From the IMG/VR virus record IMGVR_UViG_3300034110_000200, positions 1 to 36,577 of that record: 36,577 nt of DNA, one strand, 5' to 3'. The position numbers were made by a program, and so were the translations under genes. Below, piece by piece: positions 6,705 to 13,803 of this stretch. The notes under the pieces were generated by a model that saw only the letters and a program-made list of their open reading frames with translations, made no database searches and was not told the origin of the DNA. How positions within the stretch are numbered: position 1 is the first letter of the stretch; the number at the start of each line of letters is the position of its first letter. Source of the stretch: a virus.

Positions 6705-7685
6705 ATGGAATTATTAAATTTTGTAAGTTGGGTTAAAAAGGGATTTGTATCTAAAACAGTTGCTCCTAAAGACCTAATTCCTTTAGGAGTAAGACTAAGT
6801 GATAGAGAAGATAGTTATGTAACAACTGTAATTACAGGAGAAGACTTAATAAACTCCATTACATCAGCTGTAGGAAGTACTGTTGGCCCAGTTGGTGCTC
6901 AAGGACCACAAGGTTCACAAGGAGTAGCAGGCCCGGTAGGACCGGCAGGATTAAATTGGCAAGGTGCTTGGGATACACTTGCAGTTTATGCACTTGATGA
7001 TGCTGTAGGTTATGCTGGAGCATCATGGTTTTGTATTAATCCAACAGGACCCAATTTACTTTCTCCTAATTTAGATCCATTAAATTGGGCATTATTAGCT
7101 TCTCAAGGTTCTCCTGGTCCTCAAGGTGCTCAAGGAATTCAGGGTCCATCTGGATCAGGCAGTTATGCTTTTACACAAGTTAATAATTCACCTCAATATT
7201 CTTATCCATCAGCTTCACCATATGTTGCAGATTTTATTACTATTCCAGCAAATACATTTAATGCAACTACTAAAGCTGTATTAGGACTAACTGCTTCAGT
7301 AAATAAGATTGGCACGAATGGTTTGTTTAAAATACAAGCATATATAACAACTACGTTGCCTGTATTAAACACTACACTTATTACTGGAACAAGATTAGGT
7401 GGCGCAGTAACAACAACTATAGCTCAAAGAGGACAGAAAATTGAAAGAGATCTTGCAATAAATGGTAATTCAATATACTATATTAATATTACAGATACAA
7501 ATGATTCTAATTCAGATGGTGCAATATTAGCAGCAAATGCAAATTATAATGGATTATTATTTGATACAGTGTTTTCATCTGTTCCAATAAACTGGACATC
7601 TACTGTATACATTAGTCTTATAATTAGTTCATTTAGCCCACTTGATTTATTTGGAGCAAGATATATAACTGTTAGTAAAAAATAA
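6705..7685 (+). CDS. Collagen-like tail fibre with carbohydrate-binding-like module
   Basis: A 326-residue protein in four parts. Residues 1-55 are the same anchor as in the 4182 protein. Residues 61-82 and 135-150 are Gly-X-Y collagen-like repeats (GPVGAQGPQGSQG and similar). Between them, residues 83-134 form a compact module rich in Trp and Tyr (NWQGAW, DDAVGYAGASWFC, NWALLASQG) that looks like the small chitin/cellulose-binding CBM5/12 fold and recurs in the fibre at 30949. Residues 155-326 are a beta-rich C-terminal domain, probably a jelly-roll tip. The trimeric collagen stalk plus two candidate binding domains indicate a receptor-binding fibre. Confidence 0.75.
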   Translation: MELLNFVSWVKKGFVSKTVAPKDLIPLGVRLSDREDSYVTTVITGEDLINSITSAVGSTVGPVGAQGPQGSQGVAGPVGPAGLNWQGAWDTLAVYALDDAVGYAGASWFCINPTGPNLLSPNLDPLNWALLASQGSPGPQGAQGIQGPSGSGSYAFTQVNNSPQYSYPSASPYVADFITIPANTFNATTKAVLGLTASVNKIGTNGLFKIQAYITTTLPVLNTTLITGTRLGGAVTTTIAQRGQKIERDLAINGNSIYYINITDTNDSNSDGAILAANANYNGLLFDTVFSSVPINWTSTVYISLIISSFSPLDLFGARYITVSKK

Positions 7686-7698
7686 AAAATAAGAAACT

Positions 7699-8373
7699 AT
7701 GTCTATTATAAATTCAGATGGCTTAAATGCTAATTGGCAATTAAATGTTTTAAGAGGATTACAAGGTACTGTTGATGAATTAAAACTAATTGAAGGTAAT
7801 ACTGATCAAGTAGAGGCTACGCTATTAGCAATATTAAGTTCATTGCAAAATGGTACTGACTATGAAGCAATGCTAGTAGTAGATAGTGTTGGTGTTACAT
7901 GGTTAGAAATAAGAATCTGGAATGGAACAACATTTAATCCTCCAGTTTATTATTTAGCTGGATCAAATGTTCCGGGAATTCCTGCAGCACCAATAACATA
8001 TATTAATCCTAATACATATTTAGCATTAATTACTTCGTATACACTTAATTTAGTAGCAATGGCTTCTTCATTAACTACTATACAAGGAGACACTAGTACT
8101 TTACCCCTTATTCAAACAAATACAAATCCAAATGCAAGAACACCTAGGTTTATTAGAGATATAGGAAATGTATCAGTTCTTCCGCAATGTTATAGTGCTT
8201 CTTTTGCTAGTGTAGGTACAGCAGATGCCATTATAAATGGTTCACCATTAAGTCCTGGACAAACTATTAATTTTGATGCAGGTTCATTAAACAACTATCT
8301 TATTGCTGGATCTTTTACCGCAGATACACTTTCAAATTTAGGTGCTGAATTACTCATAACTTATATAGATTAA
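7699..8373 (+). CDS. Tail fibre-associated structural protein, 224 aa
   Basis: A 224-residue protein starting MSIINSDGLNANWQLNVLRGL, an opening I associate with tail proteins of Bacteroidota phages. Residues 20-60 look helical (VDELKLIEGNTDQVEATLLAILSSL) and could trimerise. Residues 60-100 contain a WLEIRIWNG strand pair and the C-terminal part is beta-rich, ending with a strand pattern NLGAELLITYID. No catalytic residues are visible. It is in the fibre operon, 13 bases after the collagen-like fibre and one base before the next gene, so a structural tail or fibre-connector role is likely but not proven. Confidence 0.55.
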   Translation: MSIINSDGLNANWQLNVLRGLQGTVDELKLIEGNTDQVEATLLAILSSLQNGTDYEAMLVVDSVGVTWLEIRIWNGTTFNPPVYYLAGSNVPGIPAAPITYINPNTYLALITSYTLNLVAMASSLTTIQGDTSTLPLIQTNTNPNARTPRFIRDIGNVSVLPQCYSASFASVGTADAIINGSPLSPGQTINFDAGSLNNYLIAGSFTADTLSNLGAELLITYID

Positions 8374-8374
8374 G

Positions 8375-8938
8375 ATGAGCACTGTAATATACTTAGATCA
8401 ATCTGCCGCACTTCCTCCTAATTTATTAAGTGGATTTTATTCTCAAACTGCTGATAGCACACCTGTAACAGCAACAACAGTAGAAACAACAATAATAGGA
8501 CCAGGGGTAGGAACATTAACTGTACCTGCAAATGGATTCTCTATTGGAGATTCTTTTGTATGCGCATTAGATGGTATAATATCTTGTGTAAGTTCAGCAA
8601 CATTGCATGTGCATGTTAAAACAGCAGCCGGAGTAATTCTTGCCGATACTGGAATAATTACTATGGCTGCCGCAACTAACAAGTCATGGATAATGAATCT
8701 GTATTTTACAATCAGAACATTGGGAGCTCCTACAACTGCATCTATTTCATCAGGAGGGCAATTTTCTTATATTAGAAATGGAGGAACTAATTTTGAAGGA
8801 TATGTATTAAGTACAGTTAATAATACAACTTTTGATACTACTGTAAATAATACACTTAATATTACAATACAGTGGAATACAGTAAATGCTGGAAATTCAT
8901 TAACTACAAAAAACTTTGTATTAAGTAAGATATATTAA
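8375..8938 (+). CDS. Beta-sandwich tail fibre tip protein, 187 aa
   Basis: A 187-residue protein containing a beta-sandwich domain that I recognise from fibre proteins of Bacteroidota phages: TTVETTIIGPGVGTLTVPANGF (with up to 20 residues of this strand pair at about 36-57), GDSFVCALDGIISC, ILADTGIITM, then TFDTTVNNTLNITIQW and a short closing strand. The sequence has few charged residues and no signal peptide, consistent with assembly on the virion rather than export. It closes the first fibre block and is followed 11 bases later by the spanin gene. A receptor-contact or fibre-head role is inferred. Confidence 0.6.
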   Translation: MSTVIYLDQSAALPPNLLSGFYSQTADSTPVTATTVETTIIGPGVGTLTVPANGFSIGDSFVCALDGIISCVSSATLHVHVKTAAGVILADTGIITMAAATNKSWIMNLYFTIRTLGAPTTASISSGGQFSYIRNGGTNFEGYVLSTVNNTTFDTTVNNTLNITIQWNTVNAGNSLTTKNFVLSKIY

Positions 8939-8949
8939 AAAATAATAAT

Positions 8950-9438
8950 ATGAAATACTTAGTTATACTACTTATACTTTTATCTTCATGTTCTCTTGAA
9001 AAAAGACTTGCTAAATATTGCCCTTTGTGTACACAAAAAGATAGCACTATAACAGTAATACAAGTTAAAGACACAACCATAACTATCCCTGGAGAAACAA
9101 TAACGCTATTAGATACACTTTATTGTGACTCTCTTGGTAATGTTATATCTAAACTAAATGGTGACCTTAGAGATAAGGATGGTAAGCTAGTAAGTCTGCA
9201 AACAAAACTTCAAAATAATGTGTACTACACAAAAGCCAAAGTTGAAACAATCTATAAAACAATCAAGGGTAATGATATATATCATACCAATACTATAACC
9301 AAAACACTTAAACCAGAAAAGATTAAATATATTCCCGGGTGGATAAATTTCTTAGCTTGGTTTGGTGGTATATGGTTAATTTTAGTAATCCTATATATAG
9401 TGTATAGAATAATAAAAGCACAAATTCCAGTGTTATGA
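8950..9438 (+). CDS. Unimolecular spanin (u-spanin) candidate
   Basis: A 162-residue protein with both features of single-protein spanins. The N-terminus is a lipoprotein signal, MKYLVILLILLSSC, with lipobox LSSC and the lipidated Cys at 14. A single transmembrane segment lies near the C-terminus (about 133-153, FLAWFGGIWLILVILYIVY) followed by a short basic tail. The region between (15-130) is charged and strand/coil-forming. This topology links outer and inner membrane so that the two fuse at the end of lysis, as in phage T1 gp11. It is followed directly by holin and amidase genes with 4-base overlaps, completing a lysis cassette. Confidence 0.75.
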   Translation: MKYLVILLILLSSCSLEKRLAKYCPLCTQKDSTITVIQVKDTTITIPGETITLLDTLYCDSLGNVISKLNGDLRDKDGKLVSLQTKLQNNVYYTKAKVETIYKTIKGNDIYHTNTITKTLKPEKIKYIPGWINFLAWFGGIWLILVILYIVYRIIKAQIPVL

Positions 9439-9941
9439 AAACAAATTTAATTTTCTTTTTTAGTGCTATGTTCTCTTTTTTTGCTCCTATACAAATGCTT
9501 GTGTTAATTTTAATGTTTACAATTTTTGTAGATACTGTTGTTAAATTAATATCACTTAAAAAAATAGCTGAAGAAACAAATAGAAAATATAAAGATGTAT
9601 TTAAATCTAGAATATTAAGATTAGGTTATTTACATAAGACTGCTGGTTATTTAGTAATGGCAGCAGTTATATTTCCAATTGATTATTATGCATTAACACC
9701 ATTTATATCAGCAATGTTAAAGGTTTTTAATTTACAAGTTTTAATTATAACACCCGCAATATGTACTAACATTTTATTGGCAATACTTTGTCTTATGGAA
9801 GTATCTTCAATAAATGAAAATTGGTTTGACATATCAAAGAATAACATTTTAAAAAGTGTATCAAATTCTTTTAATAGAATTAAAAAAACTATTAAAACCG
9901 TTACAAGTGCATACAAGGACACAAAAGATGATGTATTATGA
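9435..9941 (+). CDS. Holin
   Basis: A 168-residue membrane protein. Hydrophobic segments lie at about 3-38 (two short helices or a hairpin), 68-88 and 97-122. Between them is a charged loop with the pattern FKSRILRLGYLHKTAGYLV, common to Bacteroidota phage holins, and the conserved E-x-S-S-I-x-E-N near residue 123-129. The C-terminal 40 residues are basic and cytoplasmic. Holins form lesions in the inner membrane that release the muralytic enzyme. The gene overlaps the spanin gene by ATGA and the amidase gene by ATGA, which fixes its start and fits coupled expression. Confidence 0.8.
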   Translation: MKTNLIFFFSAMFSFFAPIQMLVLILMFTIFVDTVVKLISLKKIAEETNRKYKDVFKSRILRLGYLHKTAGYLVMAAVIFPIDYYALTPFISAMLKVFNLQVLIITPAICTNILLAILCLMEVSSINENWFDISKNNILKSVSNSFNRIKKTIKTVTSAYKDTKDDVL

Positions 9942-10594
9942 AATTAGATATAAGTAAAATAGTTCAACACAGGTTAAGACCTGGTCAGTTTATGGAAGTA
10001 AAACATGAAAAGAAACAAATCTATTTGCACCACACAGCCGGTGGTCCGGATGCTTTATCTGTAGCTAAGTATTTTGATAATAAACCTGAAAGAGTTGCTA
10101 CAGCTTTTATTATAGGAGCAAACGGTACAATAGTACAATGTTTTAGTTCTAGAGATTGGGCATATCATTTAGGATTAAAAGAAAGCATCTTTAAAGCTAG
10201 CAAAGTTCCTTACATATCTTTAGATCCTATAAGTATAGGTATTGAAGTATGTAATTGGGGACCAATATCTTTTAAAAATGGTAAGTACTATAATTATGTA
10301 GGTGGAGAAGTAAATGCATCTAATGTGACAACTTTAGAAAAGCCTTATAAAAACCACAAACATTGGTTTACATATACAGATGCTCAGATAGAATCATTGA
10401 GACAATTAGTAGTATATCTTTGTGAAACTTATGATATACCCAAAGACTATAATGAATCTATATGGGATATAGATCTTGATGCACTTAAAGGAAATAAAGG
10501 TATCTTTACACACAACTCAGTAAGAAAAGATAAATCAGATATGTATCCTTGTCCAAGAGTAATAAAGATGTTAAAGAATCTAAAGGGTGAATAA
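9938..10594 (+). CDS. Endolysin: N-acetylmuramoyl-L-alanine amidase (Amidase_2)
   Basis: A 218-residue enzyme of the Amidase_2/PGRP fold that cuts the bond between MurNAc and the first L-Ala of the peptidoglycan stem. The zinc-ligand signature is present: YLHHTAGG at 29-36 (His31/32), WAYHLG at 74-79, GIEVCNWG at 101-108, and THNSVRKDKSDMYPCP at 191-206 with His192, catalytic-type Lys198 and Asp200 at the spacing seen between His122, Lys128 and Cys130 of T7 lysozyme. There is no signal peptide, so it depends on the holin just upstream, with which it overlaps by four bases. Its stop overlaps the next small basic gene. Confidence 0.9.
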   Translation: MKLDISKIVQHRLRPGQFMEVKHEKKQIYLHHTAGGPDALSVAKYFDNKPERVATAFIIGANGTIVQCFSSRDWAYHLGLKESIFKASKVPYISLDPISIGIEVCNWGPISFKNGKYYNYVGGEVNASNVTTLEKPYKNHKHWFTYTDAQIESLRQLVVYLCETYDIPKDYNESIWDIDLDALKGNKGIFTHNSVRKDKSDMYPCPRVIKMLKNLKGE

Positions 10595-10887
10595 TGGCAC
10601 GAAACACATTAGCGGGAAAATCTACAGGAACAAGTAAGTCTGCAAAGTATTTTGCTGAAAATTCAGATGCAAGAAAAAAAAAGAATGCGTATAATAAAGA
10701 ATACCATAGTTCACCAAGCAGAGTTAAGTATAGAGAAAAACTCAATGCTGCCAATAGAAAGTCTGGAACTTATGGCAACAAAGATGGTCTAGATAAGTCA
10801 CACACTAAAAAAGGAAAACTAGTAAGTGAGGTGGCATCAACAAACCGAGCCAGAAATGGTAAAGGTAATAATGCTAGAAAAAAATAA
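10594..10887 (+). CDS. Small basic conserved phage protein, 97 aa
   Basis: A 97-residue, strongly basic protein without hydrophobic core strands. It carries SKSAKYFAENSDARKKK, then EYHSSPSRVKYREKLNAANRK and GTYGNKDGLDKSH, a combination I associate with a small family that is frequent in large phages and is often encoded near terminase or lysis genes. Its function is unknown to me. The composition suggests DNA or RNA binding. It is coupled to the amidase gene by a TAATG overlap and is the last gene before an AT-rich terminator-like hairpin. Confidence 0.75.
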   Translation: MARNTLAGKSTGTSKSAKYFAENSDARKKKNAYNKEYHSSPSRVKYREKLNAANRKSGTYGNKDGLDKSHTKKGKLVSEVASTNRARNGKGNNARKK

Positions 10888-10890
10888 TCA

Positions 10891-10914
10891 AATTTATAAT
10901 ATAAATTGTTTTTT
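10891..10914 (+). terminator. AT-only hairpin with T-run, probable terminator
   Basis: AATTTAT at 10891-10897 pairs with ATAAATT at 10901-10907 across a three-base loop and is followed by GTTTTTT. The stem has no G-C pairs, so termination may be weak. It lies four bases after the stop of the 10594 gene. Confidence 0.45.
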
Positions 10915-10917
10915 ATT

Positions 10918-10946
10918 AATAAATATTTATTAGTTAAATATTTATT
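10918..10946 (+). repeat. Perfect 12-base AT-only inverted repeat
   Basis: AATAAATATTTA at 10918-10929 and its exact reverse complement at 10935-10946 flank a five-base spacer TTAGT. It ends two bases before the TATATTTG promoter element, so it covers the -33 region. It could be a protein-binding operator or part of the upstream terminator. Confidence 0.6.
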
Positions 10947-10948
10947 AT

Positions 10949-10956
10949 TATATTTG
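10949..10956 (+). promoter_or_regulatory. Bacteroidota -7 element (TATATTTG) for the packaging operon
   Basis: TATATTTG fits TAnnTTTG exactly. No TTTG is found 19-21 bases upstream, where the inverted repeat lies. The ATG of the first packaging gene is 20 bases downstream. This is the probable promoter of the 10977-18756 operon. Confidence 0.5.
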
Positions 10957-10976
10957 GCATATAAATAATAAATATT

Positions 10977-11246
10977 ATGTCAGAAGAAACCAACCAAAAA
11001 GAAACAACCATGACTCCGCAAGAGATGCAGGAGATGCGCAAAAAAACACTAGAATATTACAGAGATCAAAAAGTAATGCTTACTGCTCATTGTGATGTTG
11101 AAGAACTAAAAGCGCGTATTAAAAAAGCTCAACTTGAAGCTTTTGATTTTTCAATAAAGTTTATGCAGCTTGACCTTGCCATGAGAGAGGCTGAAGATGA
11201 AATTGAAGATGATGCTGAAGAAAGCTTAAAGCCTAAAACAGAATAA
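10977..11246 (+). CDS. Small acidic coiled-coil protein, 89 aa
   Basis: An 89-residue acidic, helical protein (MSEETNQKETTMTPQEMQEM at the start, EDEIEDDAEESLKPKTE at the end) with a heptad-like centre from about residue 40 to 70. It is the first gene of the packaging operon and lies two bases before the next gene. A second in-frame ATG at 11010 would remove 11 residues. I do not recognise its family; short acidic helical proteins at this position occur in related phages and could be assembly partners of the terminase or IHF-like proteins, which is speculation. Confidence 0.7.
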   Translation: MSEETNQKETTMTPQEMQEMRKKTLEYYRDQKVMLTAHCDVEELKARIKKAQLEAFDFSIKFMQLDLAMREAEDEIEDDAEESLKPKTE

Positions 11247-11247
11247 T

Positions 11248-11619
11248 ATGGCAAAGGCATTAGTTGTTAATAAGCAAGTGCCGCTTTCTTTAATTGAAAT
11301 AATTAAATTTCAAATAAACATGCACTGCTTTATTAAAAAAATAAGGCTGAGTCCAGCACAATTAGATTGTTTATCGCTATTGGGACTATATGGAGACATT
11401 AACATGTCTGATTTTTGTACAGAAGTTGTTTCTCAAGACATATTTGGAAATGTACAAACTACGCGTAACTTTATTACAAAATGTGTTAAAGATGATCTAG
11501 TTACCAGAAGTGGTTTGGGAAACAAATTAGTTTCAATTAATAAAGAGCTGGAATTATTATCTGAGGGTACTATATTATTAAACTTAAAAATATATTATCT
11601 TGAGACCAACAAAGGGTAA
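11248..11619 (+). CDS. Winged-helix-like protein, 123 aa
   Basis: A 123-residue protein whose centre reads like a winged helix: LSPAQLDCLSLLGLYG (about 35-50) as the first helix, a second helix around MSDFCTEVVSQDIF, and NVQTTRNFITKCVKDDLVTRSG (71-92) as the recognition helix and turn, followed by a wing-like strand. The pattern 'T-x-R-N-x-(I/L)-x-K-(C/A)-x-x-x-(D/G)-L-(V/I)' is typical of DNA-binding domains that read AT-rich or operator DNA. It sits between an acidic small gene and an IHF-like gene, so it may bind the packaging site. The 3' end overlaps the IHF-like gene by about 20 bases. Confidence 0.6.
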   Translation: MAKALVVNKQVPLSLIEIIKFQINMHCFIKKIRLSPAQLDCLSLLGLYGDINMSDFCTEVVSQDIFGNVQTTRNFITKCVKDDLVTRSGLGNKLVSINKELELLSEGTILLNLKIYYLETNKG

Positions 11620-11965
11620 GGATCTAATTAAAAAAACAGCAGAGCATTTAGGTCTGTCTGAAGAGTTAGTAAAAGATGTTGTAGATTTTTATTATGAAAG
11701 GGTAGCTAAAAAAATTGAATCATTAGAGCATCCCACAATATATCTACATGGACTAGGAACACTTAGATTAAGTAGAAAAAAATTACAAAGAGATATTGAT
11801 GGTCTTAAAAAAATACTAGATGGTGAAACACAAGAAGATTTCAAGAAGGTTATTAAGTATAACCTTTCTAAAGCTCTTCTTGATTCTAAGATTAAAGGTT
11901 TAGAAATCTGTAATGAATATTATAAAGAAATATATGAAAAACGTTATAAAGATCTGGAAAAGTAA
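11600..11965 (+). CDS. IHF/HU-like DNA-bending protein
   Basis: A 121-residue protein resembling the IHF-like proteins reported in crAss-like and other Bacteroidota phages: RPTKGKDLIKKTAEHLGLSE then VKDVVDFYYERVAKKIESL, IYLHGLGTLRLSRKKLQ (49-65, the HU-type beta ribbon start) and a long basic helical tail. HU/IHF proteins bend DNA, and in phages can act in packaging or replication. The start is unusual. A stop codon at 11585-11587 leaves only AAA, TAT, ATT, ATC and TTG codons before RPTKG, so initiation must use TTG 11600 or ATT 11594/ATC 11597. No ATG is available. The gene overlaps both neighbours. Confidence 0.75.
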   Translation: MRPTKGKDLIKKTAEHLGLSEELVKDVVDFYYERVAKKIESLEHPTIYLHGLGTLRLSRKKLQRDIDGLKKILDGETQEDFKKVIKYNLSKALLDSKIKGLEICNEYYKEIYEKRYKDLEK

Positions 11966-12251
11966 AGGTCAAATACTTGAGGGTATTAAAAATAATATTT
12001 TTAAGAATGAGCATGTAGAAGAGATAGCGGCAGATAGATGGAAAATTTGCAAAGGTTGTTCTTTTGTAGATTTACCTGGAGATAAATGTTTAGTTCCTGG
12101 AACAGGTCCTTGTTGTAGTTCATGCGGATGTAGCATGGGCTTAAAACTTCGCGCACTTGGATCAGAGTGCCCAGAAGGCAAATGGGAATCAATTCTTTCA
12201 CATGAAGAGTATTATTTATTAAATAAAAAACTACAAGATGATGACAACTAG
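11934..12251 (+). CDS. Zinc-finger-like protein, 105 aa
   Basis: A 105-residue protein with a cysteine cluster at about residues 38-75: ICKGC, then KCLVPG, PCCSSCGCSMGL and SECPEGKW. The CxxC plus CCxxCGC arrangement can bind one or two zinc ions. Proteins with a helical N-terminus (WKSKGQILEGIKNNIFK and HVEEIAADRWKICKGC) followed by such a cluster recur next to IHF-like genes in Bacteroidota phages. I prefer ATG 11934 (MKNVIKIWKSKG) over ATG 11913, because the extra seven residues lie wholly inside the IHF-like gene. The overlap with the downstream gene is 14 bases. Function unknown; DNA or protein binding is likely. Confidence 0.65.
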   Translation: MKNVIKIWKSKGQILEGIKNNIFKNEHVEEIAADRWKICKGCSFVDLPGDKCLVPGTGPCCSSCGCSMGLKLRALGSECPEGKWESILSHEEYYLLNKKLQDDDN

Positions 12252-12465
12252 CACATGGAATGGAACATGCACATCTACTAATACTTGGATTGTAAATTCA
12301 CATGAACAATATTATATTAATTTAGAATTTGCCGCTGATTTGCTTGCTTCTGGAACTATTTCATCAATAGATTACTTTAGAGCAAAGGAGATGTTGAAAA
12401 GCACAGATAGCGATATAGTTAGATTAGGAAGAACTTTTTTAGAAACTAAATCTGAAATGATATGA
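12238..12465 (+). CDS. Small helical protein of unknown function, 75 aa
   Basis: A 75-residue protein. The first 17 residues are Thr/Trp/Asn-rich and low in charge; from about residue 20 it is helical (HEQYYINLEFAADLLASG, then DYFRAKEMLKSTDSDIVRLG). It overlaps the zinc-finger gene by 14 bases and the nuclease gene by four bases (ATGA), so it is part of the coupled packaging operon. The double ATG at 12238 and 12241 makes the exact start uncertain by one residue. I do not recognise a family. Small helical proteins at this position could be terminase accessory factors, which is inference from location only. Confidence 0.6.
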   Translation: MMTTSTWNGTCTSTNTWIVNSHEQYYINLEFAADLLASGTISSIDYFRAKEMLKSTDSDIVRLGRTFLETKSEMI

Positions 12466-13301
12466 GTGTAAAATTTTATGCAGATGAACACAAGTATATT
12501 AGTATTGATGAATGCGACCCAATTGATTGGATTAGTGTAACAAGACTAATACATTTTTTTAAAGAACCCTTTGATACAAAAGCGCAAGCAGAAGCCTGCT
12601 CTAAAGGAAAAAATCCTAAATACAATAAACTTACACCACAAGAAATTATTGATTTGTGGGCATCAGAAAATAAAAGGGCAATAACTCTTGGCTCATGGTA
12701 TCATGATCAAAGAGAAAGAGATGTTCTCTCCTGTAACACAATTACCAGAAAGGGAAAAGAATTAATTATAATTAATCCATTAATGGATGGATTAGTTAAA
12801 TTGGCTCCGGATCAACAATTAGTAGAGGGTATATATCCTGAACACATGGTTTATCTTAAATCAGTTGGAATATGTGGGCAGGGCGATAGAATTGAAGTGG
12901 TTCATGATACAGTTGATGTATATGACTACAAAACAAATAAAGAAATTAAAATGCAAGGTTTTGTTACCAAGGGTGGTAAAAGTAAAAAAATGCTAGGCCC
13001 ACTTTCTCATTTAGATGAATGTAATTATAATGAGTATGCTTTGCAATTAAGTACATACATGTACATAATAATTAAACATAATTTTAATTTGGCACCAGGA
13101 AAAATTCAGTTAGATCATATTGAATTTGAAATTGATCATTTAGACAAGAATGGTTATCCAGTTATTGCAATGGATGCCATGGGAGATCCATTAGTAAAAA
13201 AAGTAACTCCTTATGAACTTCCATATATGAAAAAAGAAGTTATTGCAATGTTTAAATATGTTCAAGAAAATAGAGAAAAAATACTAACACATGGCCATTA
13301 A
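12462..13301 (+). CDS. PD-(D/E)XK superfamily nuclease
   Basis: A 279-residue protein with the motifs of the RecB/Cas4/lambda-exonuclease-like PD-(D/E)XK fold: GSWYHDQRERD at 77-87 (conserved His81 before the core), CGQGDRIEVV at 138-147 (catalytic Asp142), VDVYDYKTNK at 151-160 (Asp155-Tyr-Lys157, the D-x-K half of the active site) and YALQLSTYMYII at 192-203 (motif IV, Q-x-x-x-Y). Enzymes with these motifs use metal ions to trim DNA ends. Located four genes before the large terminase, it may act in concatemer resolution or end processing during packaging, though a role in recombination is equally possible. Confidence 0.8.
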   Translation: MSVKFYADEHKYISIDECDPIDWISVTRLIHFFKEPFDTKAQAEACSKGKNPKYNKLTPQEIIDLWASENKRAITLGSWYHDQRERDVLSCNTITRKGKELIIINPLMDGLVKLAPDQQLVEGIYPEHMVYLKSVGICGQGDRIEVVHDTVDVYDYKTNKEIKMQGFVTKGGKSKKMLGPLSHLDECNYNEYALQLSTYMYIIIKHNFNLAPGKIQLDHIEFEIDHLDKNGYPVIAMDAMGDPLVKKVTPYELPYMKKEVIAMFKYVQENREKILTHGH

Positions 13302-13803
13302 ATTATTTGATATACAAGGTGGAAAAGTTGTGCCAACGGAACACTGCCACATAATCCCATTCCTAAAGAGAATTATGGATGAGTACCCAGACAACTATCT
13401 TTCAATATATGCATATTTATTTTATATGTCTTGTAGGAGTTCTGAAAACCCATACTTTAATAGACCGCAAGAAGAACTCCAGGAAGAAATTTTAAAAGAT
13501 CTTGAGGCTCAGTTTGATCCTGAAGATAGGTTAATACGCATGGCGTTAGATAAATGCAAATCTATGTATGAGACACCAACAGTCCGAGCATATAATGGAA
13601 TTGTAAATATGCTAGAAAAATTAGCATTTTATATGGAAACACAAACTATTACAGATGGTAGGGATGGGAACATTACTGCAATTATTAGTGCGGCCAAAAA
13701 CTTTGATTCTATTAGAAAATCATTTAAGGGTGTTGCTAAAGATTTAGAAGAAGAACAATCATCTAGGGCAAGAGGTGGTCAAAAACTAAGCTACGATGAT
13801 TAA
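13291..13803 (+). CDS. Putative small terminase subunit or terminase partner
   Basis: A 170-residue protein immediately upstream of, and overlapping by eight bases, the large terminase. It begins MAIKLFDIQGGKVVPTEHCH, has an alpha-helical core (FLKRIMDEYPDNYLSIYAYLFYMSC), a central DRLIRMALDKCKSMYETPT and a conserved tail (TDGRDGNITAIISAAKNFDSI, RKSFKGVAKDLEEEQ). I recall proteins of this type upstream of TerL in Bacteroidota phages, usually annotated as hypothetical. The acidic C-terminus and helical make-up fit a small terminase, but no helix-turn-helix is obvious. Position is the main evidence for the packaging role. Confidence 0.55.
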   Translation: MAIKLFDIQGGKVVPTEHCHIIPFLKRIMDEYPDNYLSIYAYLFYMSCRSSENPYFNRPQEELQEEILKDLEAQFDPEDRLIRMALDKCKSMYETPTVRAYNGIVNMLEKLAFYMETQTITDGRDGNITAIISAAKNFDSIRKSFKGVAKDLEEEQSSRARGGQKLSYDD

